From contig NZ_ML133852.1 in the NCBI RefSeq assembly GCF_003994255.1, positions 62,001 through 126,000 on the forward strand: 64,000 bases of DNA. The letters are read 5' to 3'. The notes beneath the pieces are model-generated. The model was given only the letters and a program-made list of their open reading frames with translations. It ran no database searches and was not told where the DNA came from. Position numbers and translations under genes: made by a program. The stretch is from Brachybacterium paraconglomeratum (GTDB lineage: Bacteria; Actinomycetota; Actinomycetes; Actinomycetales; Dermabacteraceae). This document shows positions 34,359 through 43,302 of this stretch, piece after piece. The number at the start of each line of letters is the position of its first letter. The first letter of the stretch is position 1.

Positions 34359-35888
34359 TCAGCGCTTGTGGTAGAGCGCCTTGCGCAGGAAGCGCGGCTC
34401 GGAGGTCACCGAGATGCCGAGGTTGCGGAAGATGTCCTCGTCCACCGTCCCGAGGATCGTCGTCGTGTGCACGTCGCAGCCGGCCAGGCTGCGCAGCTGG
34501 TCGATGGCGTGCCGCGCGTTCTCGTCGCTCGAGGCGGAGACCGACAGGGCGATCAGCACCTCATCGGTGTGCAGGCGCGGATTGCGCGATCCGAGGTGCT
34601 CCGTCTTCAGGGTCTGGATCGGCTCGATCGAGGAGGGGGAGAGCAGCTGCACCGCATCGTCCAGCCCCGCCAGATGCTTCAGGGCGTTCAGCAGCATCGC
34701 CGCCGAGCAGCCGAGCAGGGCAGAGGTCTTGCCGGTGACGATCGTGCCGTCGGCCAGCTCGATCGCGGCACCCGGTTCCCCGGTGCGCGCCTCGACCGCG
34801 AGCGCCGGCTCGACGACCGAGCGGTCGCTCGGCGAGCATCCGGCCTTCGACATGACCATCCCGATCCGCTGCGAGACGACGTCGTCCTCACCCTGGATCC
34901 GCTCGTGCATCAGCGCCTTGTAGTAGCGGCGGATGATCTCCTGGCGCGCCGCCTCCCGGCAGACCTCGTCGCCCGTGATGCAGGACCCGGCGAGGTTCAC
35001 CCCCATGTCGGTGGGGGAGGCGTAGGGGGACGAGCCCGTGAGCTTCTCGAGCAGGGTGCGCAGCAGCGGGAAGACCTCGACGTCCCGGTTGTAGCTCGTG
35101 ACCTGGGTGCCGTAGGCGGCGAGGTGGAAGGGGTCGATGAGGTTCAGGTCGTCGAGATCCGCCGTCGCCGACTCGTAGGCGAGGTTCACCGGGTGCTCGA
35201 GCGGCAGGTCCCAGATCGGGAAGGTCTCGAACTTCGCGTAGCCCGAGGGGATGCCGCGCTGGTGGTCGTGGTAGATCTGCGAGAGGCAGGTGGCGAGCTT
35301 GCCCGAGCCCGGGCCGGGCGCGGTGACCACGATGAGGTCCCGGCTGGTGATCGTGTACTCGTTCGCGCCGAAGCCCTGCTCGGAGACGATCCGGGCGGTG
35401 TCCTGCGGATAGCCGGGGATCACCCCGTGGCGTGCGACGGTGAGGCCCAGGCGCTGCAGGCGCTCGATGAAGGCGTGGGCGATGTGGTTCTTCTCCTCCA
35501 GCTGAGTGAGGACCACGTTCTCGACCAGGAAGCCCCGCTCGCGGAAGACGTCGACCAGCCGCAGCATGTCGTCCTCGTAGGTGATGCCCAGATCCGCACG
35601 GACCTTCTGGCGTTCGAGGTCCTTCGCGTTCAGGCACACGAGGATCTCGAGCTCGTCCCGCAGCCGCTCGAGCATCGCGATCTTGTTGTCCGGCGTGAAG
35701 CCGGGCAGCACCCGGGAGGCGTGGTGGTCGTCGAAGAGCTTGCCGCCCATCTCGAGGTAGAGCTTCCCGCCGATCTCCTCGCGGCGCTGCTGGATGTGGC
35801 GGGACTGCAGCTCGATGTACTTCTCGCGATCGAACCCGATCGCGGCAGTGGCGGACGGGGAGCTAGGACGAACATCCGGAACGGTCAC
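34359..35888 (-). CDS. DUF1846 (UPF0371) family protein
   Basis: A 509-residue cytoplasmic protein with the length and motifs of the DUF1846 family: [20 protein letters not shown] near the start, [20 protein letters not shown], then [43 protein letters not shown] and [17 protein letters not shown]. Structural work on a homologue showed a multi-domain fold, but no reaction is established. The PGPGSGK stretch is a nucleotide-binding-like loop. GTG 35888 is the start; the first 15 residues are poorly conserved. The gene stands alone on the minus strand, with a nested hairpin after it. Confidence 0.93.
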   Translation of the reverse strand: MTVPDVRPSSPSATAAIGFDREKYIELQSRHIQQRREEIGGKLYLEMGGKLFDDHHASRVLPGFTPDNKIAMLERLRDELEILVCLNAKDLERQKVRADLGITYEDDMLRLVDVFRERGFLVENVVLTQLEEKNHIAHAFIERLQRLGLTVARHGVIPGYPQDTARIVSEQGFGANEYTITSRDLIVVTAPGPGSGKLATCLSQIYHDHQRGIPSGYAKFETFPIWDLPLEHPVNLAYESATADLDDLNLIDPFHLAAYGTQVTSYNRDVEVFPLLRTLLEKLTGSSPYASPTDMGVNLAGSCITGDEVCREAARQEIIRRYYKALMHERIQGEDDVVSQRIGMVMSKAGCSPSDRSVVEPALAVEARTGEPGAAIELADGTIVTGKTSALLGCSAAMLLNALKHLAGLDDAVQLLSPSSIEPIQTLKTEHLGSRNPRLHTDEVLIALSVSASSDENARHAIDQLRSLAGCDVHTTTILGTVDEDIFRNLGISVTSEPRFLRKALYHKR

Positions 35889-36223
35889 CCCGGCACGCTA
35901 GCACCGTCCACCGCCGAAGGTGCGGGGGCGCCTCGATGTGGCTCCGGGAGCGCGCGGGAGTCGATCGGGGCAGAGCCGCACTTCGGGCGCGAATCGGGCG
36001 CGATACGAATCGACAAGTCGTTCATGGAGAGCTGCCGGCGGTGATGCGCCACGGGGCTTGCGTGGCCTACGAACGTCGGACATGATTTCGGGCACCCGAC
36101 GTTCCGCTCATAGTTGATTCGAATCGATGAATCTTCTCAGACATGAGACGACGATGTCAGACCTCACCGTCGGAGCTGTCACGGGATGACCCATGACTCC
36201 CCTCACCCCACCCAAGGACACCC
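35889..36223. promoter_or_regulatory. 335-bp intergenic region with palindrome upstream of the ThuA operon
   Basis: No gene is visible. A perfect 10-base palindrome GATTCGAATC lies at 36116-36125, and a related TACGAATCG occurs at about 36005. CATAGT at 36109-36114 is a possible -10. The palindrome has the central CG typical of LacI-family sites, and a LacI gene closes the downstream operon, so this is the likely operator. The rest shows no structure I can name. Confidence 0.4.
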
Positions 36224-37024
36224 ATGCCCATGAACACCAGCCCCCTGCGCGTCACCGTCTGGGGCGAGAACCGCCACGAGCAGCGCGACCCGCGCGTGCG
36301 TGAGCTCTACCCCGAGGGGATGCACTCCGCGATCCGCGATGGGATCGTGGAGAACCTCGGCGACGAGGTGACCACCCGTTTCGCCCTCCTGGACGATCCC
36401 GAGCACGGGCTCAGCGAAGAGGTCCTCGCCCAGACCGACGTCCTCACCTGGTGGGGCCACATGGCCCACCACGAGGTCTCCGACGAGGTCGCCGAGCGGG
36501 TCCAGAAGCACGTGCTCGCGGGCATGGGCCTGGTGGTCCTGCACTCCGGGCACTGGTCCAAGCCCTTCACGCGCCTGATGGGCACCACCTGCACGCTGCG
36601 CTGGCGCAACGAGGCCGACCGCGAGCTGGTCTGGACCGTGAACCCCTCGCACCCGATCGCCGAGGGCGTTCCGCACCCGATCGTCATCCCCGAGCAGGAG
36701 ATGTACGGGGAGCACTTCGACATCCCGGTGCCCGACGAGCTGGTCTTCGTCTCCTCCTTCAGCGGGGGAGAGGTGTTCCGCTCCGGCTGCACCTTCCGGC
36801 GCGGCAAGGGCAAGATCTTCTACTTCAGCCCCGGCGATCAGGACTACCCCGTCTACCAGCACAAGGACGTCCGGCGCGTCATCGCTAACAGCGTGCGGTG
36901 GGCCCGGCCCGCCGTCGCCGACCGTGAGGTGCCCTTCCTGGACCGATACGAGACCGAGTGGTTCTCCACCGGCGCCGTCGGCCAGGGCGTGGGAGACGCA
37001 GCCGCCGCGGGGAAGGGCGAATGA
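36224..37024 (+). CDS. ThuA domain-containing protein (trehalose-utilisation type)
   Basis: A 266-residue protein of the ThuA family, which has a class I glutamine-amidotransferase-like fold and acts in catabolism of trehalose and related sugars. Seen here: [15 protein letters not shown] at the start, [49 protein letters not shown] and [25 protein letters not shown] precedes ATG 36224. It overlaps the dehydrogenase gene by 4 bases. ThuA paired with a Gfo/Idh/MocA enzyme mirrors thuAB of Rhizobium, so an oxidised sugar intermediate is a reasonable guess. Confidence 0.93.
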   Translation: MPMNTSPLRVTVWGENRHEQRDPRVRELYPEGMHSAIRDGIVENLGDEVTTRFALLDDPEHGLSEEVLAQTDVLTWWGHMAHHEVSDEVAERVQKHVLAGMGLVVLHSGHWSKPFTRLMGTTCTLRWRNEADRELVWTVNPSHPIAEGVPHPIVIPEQEMYGEHFDIPVPDELVFVSSFSGGEVFRSGCTFRRGKGKIFYFSPGDQDYPVYQHKDVRRVIANSVRWARPAVADREVPFLDRYETEWFSTGAVGQGVGDAAAAGKGE

Positions 37025-38172
37025 GCATGACGGACGCCGCCCCCGCAGCAGCACCGGCCCTCGTCCCGGTCGTCGTGATCGGAGCCGGTGGCATGGGACG
37101 GGCCTGGATCGGCACCGTGCTGCGCAGCGACGCCGCCCGGCTGGTCGGCGTGGCCGACGTGCTCGAGGGCGCCGCGGAACGCGCGGTCGCCGAGGTGGTG
37201 CCCGAGGAGCAGCGGGCAGCGATCGTCACCGGGACCGATGCCCTCGACGTTGCGCGGCGCTCCGGGGCGGAGGCGGTCATCGACGTCACGATCCCCGCCG
37301 CCCACCACGCCGTCACCGCCGATGCCCTGCACGCCGGATATCCGGTGCTGGGGGAGAAGCCCTGCGCAGCGACGCTTGCCGAGGCAGTCTCCCTGGCCGG
37401 GCACGCGGAGGCCACCGGGAAGCTGTTCATGGTCTCCCAGTCGCGGCGCAACAACCCCCACCTGCACGAGGCACGGCGACTGGCCGATGAGCTCGGCGGC
37501 GCGGGCATCGTGGACACCCGCTTCTACAAGGCGCCCCGCTTCGGTGGCTTCAGGGACGAGATGGAGCATCCCTTGATCGTGGACATGGCCATCCACGCCT
37601 TCGACGCCGGGCGGGTGCTGATCGACGGCAATCCGCTGGACGTCACCGCCACCTCGTACAACCCCTCCTGGAGCTGGTACGCCGGAGACACCGCCGCGAC
37701 GGTCACCATCACCTACGACAGCGGCGTGGTGCATACCTTCGCCGGCTCCTGGGCCGCACCGGGCGCCGAGACCAGCTGGAACGGCGACTGGCGGATCAGC
37801 GGCGAGCACGGGAGCGTGCTCTGGGACGGCGAGACGGCGCCGACCTCCCACGCGGCTGCGGCAGAGGCGACAGAGGCTCGCCTCGGCCGGGCACCGGACC
37901 CGGACGCCCGCTGGGAGCTGGCGGACTCTCTCGAGCGGTTCTGCGCCGCGCTGCGGGGCGGCCCGGTGCCGGACTCCGAGGTGCATGCGAACGTGTGGAC
38001 CCAGGCGATCGTCGAGGCGGCCGTGCGCGCCGCCGACACCGGCGTGCGGGTGCAGCTCGCGGACCTGCTCGAGGAGGCGCTCGCCGCAGCCCGGATCCTG
38101 GATTCCGCCGACGGACGCAGCTCGGCACTGCACTCGTGGAACACTGGAACCTCGGGGCTGAGCATCGGGTGA
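37021..38172 (+). CDS. Gfo/Idh/MocA family oxidoreductase
   Basis: A 383-residue NAD(P)-dependent sugar or inositol dehydrogenase. The Rossmann motif [15 protein letters not shown] is at about residues 18-32, the catalytic/cofactor EKP motif is Glu112-Lys113-Pro114 in GEKPCAATL, and the C-terminal domain carries [14 protein letters not shown], where the histidine fits the active-site position. The start ATG 37021 overlaps the thuA stop. Substrate unknown; a ThuB-like 3-keto-sugar-forming role is suggested by the neighbour. Confidence 0.92.
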   Translation: MSMTDAAPAAAPALVPVVVIGAGGMGRAWIGTVLRSDAARLVGVADVLEGAAERAVAEVVPEEQRAAIVTGTDALDVARRSGAEAVIDVTIPAAHHAVTADALHAGYPVLGEKPCAATLAEAVSLAGHAEATGKLFMVSQSRRNNPHLHEARRLADELGGAGIVDTRFYKAPRFGGFRDEMEHPLIVDMAIHAFDAGRVLIDGNPLDVTATSYNPSWSWYAGDTAATVTITYDSGVVHTFAGSWAAPGAETSWNGDWRISGEHGSVLWDGETAPTSHAAAAEATEARLGRAPDPDARWELADSLERFCAALRGGPVPDSEVHANVWTQAIVEAAVRAADTGVRVQLADLLEEALAAARILDSADGRSSALHSWNTGTSGLSIG

Positions 38173-38197
38173 GCGCAGCCGGGGAGGGGAACCTGGC

Positions 38198-39199
38198 ATG
38201 GTGGTGAGGAAGATGGCGGCGAGGAAGAAGACGCCGACGAGCCAGGACGTCGCTCGGCTGGCCGGGGTCTCCCAATCCACCGTGAGCTACGTGCTCACCG
38301 GCTCCCGGCCGATCTCCGAGGAGACCCGCGCCCGGGTCGAGGAAGCGATCGCCAAGCTCGGATATCACCCCAACTCCGGCGCCCGCACCCTGCGCTCCCG
38401 GCGCAGCGGCGTGATCGGCCTGATGGTCCCCGAGACCGGGGCCGATGACGGCGTGCTAATGGTCTTCATCGGTGCGATCGCCCGCGAGGCCCGCCTGCAC
38501 GGTTACGACATCCTGCTGGTCACCGCACAGGAAGGCGCGGCAGGTATCCGCCGCGTGGTCCGCACCGGGGTGTGCGAGGGCCTGATCCTGATGGAGCTGG
38601 ACCGGTACGACGAACGTGTCGCCCCCGTGATCGAGTCCGGGCTTCCCTTCGTGACGATCGGCAAGCCCGAGGAGTTCCCCCAGGGATCCGTCGTGGACCT
38701 GGACTTCGAGATGCTCGGTCACATGGTCGTGGAACGGGCCGTCGAGGAGGGCTGTGATCGGCTGCTGCTGTTCGGCGCACCGGGCCGCAGGCGCTCCCGC
38801 AATGACGTCTCCCGCTTCCTCACCGGGATCGAGGCTGCCGCCGAGGAGGTGGAGCTGGACGTGGTGCTCGACGTCGGAGCGCTCGCTGATGTGCCGGAAC
38901 GGGCGCTGCGAATCATCCTCCCCAACCAGCGCACCGCCCTGTTCGGCATCACCGGGGTGCGTCAGGTGCTCTTCGCGATGGCCGCCACCGGCGCGCTGGT
39001 GGACGAGACCCGGCTGCTCATCGGGCTCAGCGGCGAGGACCTGGCAGACATCAGCCCGCTGCTGGCTGCGGTCCCACAGATCGATCCCCGCCGGGTGGAG
39101 ATCAGCGAGCTTGCCGTCGGCGAGCTGGTGCGCCTGCTCCAGATCGAGGGTGCCGGGCCACGGATCACCCTGGTGGAGCCGTGCTGGCTCGAGGGCTGA
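38198..39199 (+). CDS. LacI family transcriptional regulator
   Basis: A 333-residue repressor. The HTH and hinge occupy residues 12-70: TSQDVARLAGVSQSTVSYVL TGSRPIS, YHPNSGARTLRSRRSGVIGL. The periplasmic-binding-like sensor domain follows, with LMVPETGADDGVLMVFIGAI. It is unusual at the end, since the effector domain finishes with LVEPCWLEG. GGGGAGGGGAA precedes ATG 38198. Located 25 bases after the dehydrogenase gene, it probably autoregulates the thuA operon. Confidence 0.92.
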   Translation: MVVRKMAARKKTPTSQDVARLAGVSQSTVSYVLTGSRPISEETRARVEEAIAKLGYHPNSGARTLRSRRSGVIGLMVPETGADDGVLMVFIGAIAREARLHGYDILLVTAQEGAAGIRRVVRTGVCEGLILMELDRYDERVAPVIESGLPFVTIGKPEEFPQGSVVDLDFEMLGHMVVERAVEEGCDRLLLFGAPGRRRSRNDVSRFLTGIEAAAEEVELDVVLDVGALADVPERALRIILPNQRTALFGITGVRQVLFAMAATGALVDETRLLIGLSGEDLADISPLLAAVPQIDPRRVEISELAVGELVRLLQIEGAGPRITLVEPCWLEG

Positions 39200-39211
39200 T
39201 CGGGCTTCGGA

Positions 39212-39305
39212 TGTCAGTGACTCTGGCTCATCGGCATGGCAAGGTAAGGTATGGAGCGGTGATCCCCACCCTGCCCCACCCTGCCGTAGCCATCCCTCAC
39301 TGACA
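39212..39305. promoter_or_regulatory. Long-range inverted repeat and tandem 10-mer upstream of aqpZ
   Basis: TGTCAGTGA (39212-39220) and TCACTGACA (39297-39305) are exact reverse complements 76 bases apart, just after the lacI stop and just before the aqpZ start. Between them lies CCCCACCCTG repeated in tandem (about 39265-39284) and TAAGGTATGG, a plausible -10 region. Confidence 0.35.
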
Positions 39306-39319
39306 CCTCGGAGTCCGAC

Positions 39320-40063
39320 ATGTCCGACGCCCCCGCGTCCCCCACCCTCCTCTCCCGCCTGGCCGCCGAATTCGTCGGCACCTTCTGGCTCGTCTTCGGA
39401 GGTTGCGGCGCTGCGATCTTCGCGGCCGGCTTCCTGAACGCCGAGGGCACCCACCTCGGCATCGGCTTTCTCGGTGTGGCCCTCGCGTTCGGTCTGACCG
39501 TGGTCACCGGCGCCTACGCCGTGGGGTACATCTCGGGTGGCCACTTCAACCCGGCCGTGACCTTCGGGGTGTTCCTCTCGGGACGGCTCGAGTCCCGCTT
39601 CGTGCTCCCCTACATCGGCACCCAGATCGTGGGCGGGCTCCTCGCGGCCGTGGCGCTGTTCGTGATCGCCAGCGGCCAGGCCGACTTCGCGATCGATCCC
39701 AGTGCCGCCGGCTCCTTCGCCACCAACGGCTACGGCGAGCTCTCTCCCGGCGGATACAGCCTGCTCTCTGCACTGCTGATCGAGGTCATCCTCACCGCGG
39801 TGTTCCTCTGGGTGATCCTGGGCGCGACCGACGGCCGGGCCCCGGTGGGCTTCGCCCCGCTCGCCATCGGCCTGTCCCTGACGCTCATCCACCTGGTCGC
39901 GATCCCGGTCACCAACACCTCCGTGAACCCGGCCCGCTCGATCGCGGTGGCCGTTTTCAACCCGGCGGCGCTGGGCCAGGTGTGGCTGTTCGTCCTGGCA
40001 CCCCTGGTCGGTGCCGCCATCGCGGGTCTCAGCTACAAGTTCCTGTTCGCTGCGAAGAACTGA
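39320..40063 (+). CDS. aqpZ: Aquaporin Z
   Basis: A 247-residue MIP channel with six transmembrane helices and two half-helices. The first NPA is in [12 protein letters not shown] (Asn77), the second in [12 protein letters not shown] (Asn203). The selectivity filter residues expected of water-specific channels appear as His in [12 protein letters not shown] and Arg206 after the second NPA, so it should pass water rather than glycerol. The opening [20 protein letters not shown] is typical. An inverted repeat and putative promoter precede it; it is probably independent of the upstream lacI. Confidence 0.95.
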   Translation: MSDAPASPTLLSRLAAEFVGTFWLVFGGCGAAIFAAGFLNAEGTHLGIGFLGVALAFGLTVVTGAYAVGYISGGHFNPAVTFGVFLSGRLESRFVLPYIGTQIVGGLLAAVALFVIASGQADFAIDPSAAGSFATNGYGELSPGGYSLLSALLIEVILTAVFLWVILGATDGRAPVGFAPLAIGLSLTLIHLVAIPVTNTSVNPARSIAVAVFNPAALGQVWLFVLAPLVGAAIAGLSYKFLFAAKN

Positions 40064-40073
40064 TCGGCATCGC

Positions 40074-40217
40074 TCCGGACCGCCACATCAACGTAGTCAC
40101 CGCCCACGCCGGCAGGACGATGCCGAACACCGGCACCAGTCCGGGGACGGTCTGAGCCACCCAGATGGTGGCGGCGAGCACGAGGGTGCGCCCTGAGAGG
40201 CCGGGGTGGGTGGATCG
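40074..40217 (-). pseudogene. Possible membrane-protein gene remnant
   Basis: Between the aqpZ and GH127 stops, the minus strand encodes an uninterrupted hydrophobic stretch: RSTHPGLSGRTLVLAATIWV followed by AQTVPGLVPVFGIVLPAWAV and TTLMWRSG. This reads like two short membrane segments from the end of a permease or YesL/DUF624-like protein. There is no start codon or ribosome site, and the frame has no counterpart in the flanking genes. It could be chance composition; the length is only 48 codons. Confidence 0.25.
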
Positions 40218-40225
40218 GGAGGGGG

Positions 40226-42175
40226 TCAGTGCTCGCGCGGAAGCCAGATGCGCATGGCGCCGGACCCGCGATTGCCCCAGCGGGAGAAGGGCGTCGTGGC
40301 GACGGTGATCCGTTCCTCGCCTGGGCGGGGCGGGTGCTCGCCGTCGGCGGAGCGGTAGAGCTCCCCGCCGTCGGGCCGGTGCAGCAGCGAGATCTCGAGG
40401 CTGCCGTCATCCCTCGCGCTTGCCGTCGCCTCGGCGGGGACGACCAGGTCATCGACCTCGACCCCGCTCGGCAGATCGACCTGCTCGAGGCAGTGGACGA
40501 TCGGTCCTCGCTCGAGGGCCACGCAGCCACGGGTGGCATCCACGCGGGGGTGCGAGAGCGTCCAGCGCGGGGGCATGTCCAGGGTGAGCGTCGTGCCGTC
40601 GACGTCCTCGAGGGCGAGCTCGAGCCGCTGGGCCGAGAGCTCCTCGTCGCGCAGGGGCCGCTCGACCCCGTCGGCCGATCGGACCGAGCCGCTGCGCACC
40701 CAGCCCGGGATCCGCACCCCGAGGCGCGCACCGGCGGAAGCAGTCAGTGGCGACAGGCGCAGGGCGAGGACGCCGGAGACGGGGTAGTCGGTCTCCACGT
40801 GGAGGGTGCCGGTGCCGAACTCGGCAAGGAGGGTGATGGACATGTCGGTGAGCTGGAGCAGCTCGAGGCTCGGCCCCGCGTCCCCTGAGCGCCACGCGGC
40901 GACATAGGCGCCGAGCTGGGCGATCGTGCGGGCGATGTTCGGCGGGCAGCAGGCGCAGGAGTACCACGGGCGTCGCTCGGCCGGTGCGTTCTCCTCGTCG
41001 AACCTGTCCGGTCTGCGCTGCAGCGGATTCGAGTAGAAGAAGCGGGTGCCGGTGGCGTCGAGCGAAGCGGCCAGCGCGTTGTGGATCTCCCGCTCGATGA
41101 CGTCTCCGTGGCGGGGATCGTCACCGGAGAGCATCATCCGCCAGGTCCAGTGGAGATCCGCGATGGTCGCGCAGGTCTCCGCGTACGCACGGTCCGACGG
41201 CAGCTCGTGGTCATTGCCGAAGGACTCATCGCGATGACGCGACCCGAAGGCCCCCGAGAGGTACATCTTGCGGGTGTGGACCCGATCCCACTGCTCCTCC
41301 ATGACCTCACCCAGTGCGGTCTCGCCGGTCTCGAGGAAGAGATCGCTCACCCCCGCGTTCAGGTACAGCTGGCGCACCGCGTGGCCGGTGGGGTCCACGG
41401 CCTCGCGCACCGGCAGATGGTCCTGGAAGTAGTGGGAGCCGAAGCCTCCGCCGGGGAGGATGTCGCGGCCGCGCTGATCCACCAGGTGCTGGGCGAGTTC
41501 CAGATGTCGCTGCTCACCGGTGTGGCGGTACAGCTCCACCAGGGCGGTCTCGATCTCGGGGTGACCCGGGATGCCGTCCTCGCGGCCGGGCCCGAAACGG
41601 CGCTCCACCAGGTCCACGAAGCGCACCGCGAGGTCGAGCAGGTCGGTGTGCTCGGTGGTGCGGGCCAGCGCGATACCCGCTTGCAGCCAATGGCCGAGCA
41701 CATACAGCTCGTGCGTCCAGTGCAGCTCCGAGAACTTCTTCTCCGGCTGCACGCCCTGGATCCAGGTCTGCAGGTAGCCGCTGGGCTCCTGGGTCCGGGC
41801 GATCAGCGCGATCATCTCGTCGAGCCAGGCGTTGTGCACGGTGGTGCCGGAGCGCCCGATCTCCCAGGCGACGGCTTCGATGACCTTGTAGAGGTCCGAG
41901 TCGGCGAAGACGAAGCCGCGGTGCTTCGCGCCGGATTCCCCGACCGGCCGCCGGAAGTTGTCGATCACCCCGGAGCTCTCGAGCTGTTCGATGCAGTGGG
42001 GGATGGTGGCGGAGGCGTTCAGCTCCTGCCAGGCGCCGAGACTGCCTCGCGGGTGCAGCACCACCTCGGAGAGATCCAGCGGGCGGAGTCCCTCGTGGCG
42101 CTCGGCACGGGGGAGGGCGGGTGCCGGGCGGCGGGCGGAGCGCGGGGGAAGGGCAGGCAACGGAGGACTCCTCAT
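40226..42175 (-). CDS. Glycoside hydrolase family 127 (beta-L-arabinofuranosidase type)
   Basis: A 649-residue intracellular enzyme that removes beta-L-arabinofuranosyl units. The (alpha/alpha)6 barrel includes GFVFADSDLYKVIEAVAWEI and LHWTHELYVLGHWLQAGIAL. The zinc/cysteine site of Bifidobacterium HypBA1 is fully conserved: Glu317 (acid/base position), Glu333 and Cys335 in YAETCAT, and Cys409-Cys410 in YSCACCPPN, where one cysteine is the unusual nucleophile. The C-terminal third forms beta-domains. No signal peptide is seen; the first 35 residues are Pro/Arg-rich. It is transcribed from a promoter with LacI-type operator downstream of two lacI genes. No sugar transporter is in the same locus. 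Confidence 0.92.
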   Translation of the reverse strand: MRSPPLPALPPRSARRPAPALPRAERHEGLRPLDLSEVVLHPRGSLGAWQELNASATIPHCIEQLESSGVIDNFRRPVGESGAKHRGFVFADSDLYKVIEAVAWEIGRSGTTVHNAWLDEMIALIARTQEPSGYLQTWIQGVQPEKKFSELHWTHELYVLGHWLQAGIALARTTEHTDLLDLAVRFVDLVERRFGPGREDGIPGHPEIETALVELYRHTGEQRHLELAQHLVDQRGRDILPGGGFGSHYFQDHLPVREAVDPTGHAVRQLYLNAGVSDLFLETGETALGEVMEEQWDRVHTRKMYLSGAFGSRHRDESFGNDHELPSDRAYAETCATIADLHWTWRMMLSGDDPRHGDVIEREIHNALAASLDATGTRFFYSNPLQRRPDRFDEENAPAERRPWYSCACCPPNIARTIAQLGAYVAAWRSGDAGPSLELLQLTDMSITLLAEFGTGTLHVETDYPVSGVLALRLSPLTASAGARLGVRIPGWVRSGSVRSADGVERPLRDEELSAQRLELALEDVDGTTLTLDMPPRWTLSHPRVDATRGCVALERGPIVHCLEQVDLPSGVEVDDLVVPAEATASARDDGSLEISLLHRPDGGELYRSADGEHPPRPGEERITVATTPFSRWGNRGSGAMRIWLPREH

Positions 42176-42193
42176 CGAGATGTGATGCAGGCC

Positions 42194-42251
42194 ATCTTGA
42201 ACGCGCGATTAAGCGATGTCAATAGGGGACGCAACGTTGAAAATGACATCG
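42194..42251 (-). promoter_or_regulatory. Promoter and LacI-type operator of the GH127 gene
   Basis: On the minus strand, a perfect -35 TTGACA (42217-42222) and CAAGAT (42194-42199) stand 17 bases apart. Just upstream is the palindrome CAACGTTG (42232-42239) with a central CG, flanked by an 8-bp inverted repeat CGATGTCA (42214-42221) and TGACATCG (42244-42251), one arm overlapping the -35. A repressor bound here would block transcription. Confidence 0.6.
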
Positions 42252-42285
42252 TTTCGGCCTGGGGGCGCAGGCCCCGGGCGCGGGC

Positions 42286-43302
42286 TCAGTCGCCGGTGGA
42301 GGCGCGGACGATCAGCTCCAGAGGTGCACTCTCGCGCCGGGCCGGGCCGCTCTCGCCCTCCAGCCGTGCGATCAGCATCGCGACCGCCCGCTGCGCCATC
42401 TCCGGCACGCCCGGGTCCACTGAGGTCAGAGGAGGGGTGGTGAAGGCCGCTTCCTCCGTGTTGTCGAAGCCGATGAAGGCGACGTCCCGCGGGATCCGGA
42501 GGCCGGCGAGCGAGGCGGCGCGCATCGCGCCGACGGCGGCCGCGTCATTGATGCACGTGACCGCATCGAACGGAGCGCCGGAGCGCAGCAGGCCGACCAT
42601 CGCCTCCAGGCCGGTCTCGTGGCGGTCCCAGTCCGTGCCCTGGATGGCCAGGGCATCGTCGACCTCGAGACCTCGTTCGGTGTGGGCCTCGAAATATCCG
42701 AGATAGCGGGGCCCTTCGTGGGAGGGCAGCCAGGGATCGGCCACGTAGGCGATCCGCCGCCGGCCGCGGTCGAGCAGATGCCGGGTCGCCGTGAGGAGCC
42801 CTTCCTGCTCTGCCATCACCACAGCATCGATCTCCGGGGTGGGCGCACCTCCCACCTGGACCGTCGGCAGCGCCGGGGCTGCGCCTGCGAGGAGCTCCGC
42901 GGAGAGGGAATGCGGGCAGATGATCACGCCGGCGACATCCTGCGTGGTGCGGCCCAGCACTGCATCCCGCTCCGCCGCGGCATCGTGGGCGAGTCGCAGA
43001 GTGGTGCTCAGGCCGCGCTCCTCGAGCGCGAGGATCAGTGCCTCGGCCATCCTCGCGAAGTACGGCTGGACCAGATTGGGCACCATGATCGCGATGCGCT
43101 CGGCCGTGCCCAGAGCCAGTCCGCGCCCCGCGGCCGAGGGCACATAGCCCAGCTCGCGCGCCACGCGATGCACCGTCTCCCGGGTCCTCGCGGAGACCCG
43201 GATCGTCCCGTCGGTGCGCTCCGGTGCGCGCAGCACATAGGAGACGGTCGCTGTGGAGACCCCCGCAGCCGCGGCGACGTCGGCGAGGGTCACCTGCGTC
43301 AT
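42286..43302 (-). CDS. LacI family transcriptional regulator (second gene of tandem pair)
   Basis: A 338-residue repressor. HTH: VTLADVAAAAGVSTATVSYV LRAPERTDG, hinge YVPSAAGRGLALGTAERIAI. The PERTDGTIRVS stretch is a small insertion relative to most LacI proteins in the HTH turn region. The sensor domain contains FARMAEALILALEERGLSTT and ends GFDNTEEAAFTTPPLTSVDP. It overlaps the preceding lacI gene by 4 bases and lies 110 bases before GH127, so it is the prime candidate repressor of that gene. Confidence 0.93.
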   Translation of the reverse strand: MTQVTLADVAAAAGVSTATVSYVLRAPERTDGTIRVSARTRETVHRVARELGYVPSAAGRGLALGTAERIAIMVPNLVQPYFARMAEALILALEERGLSTTLRLAHDAAAERDAVLGRTTQDVAGVIICPHSLSAELLAGAAPALPTVQVGGAPTPEIDAVVMAEQEGLLTATRHLLDRGRRRIAYVADPWLPSHEGPRYLGYFEAHTERGLEVDDALAIQGTDWDRHETGLEAMVGLLRSGAPFDAVTCINDAAAVGAMRAASLAGLRIPRDVAFIGFDNTEEAAFTTPPLTSVDPGVPEMAQRAVAMLIARLEGESGPARRESAPLELIVRASTGD

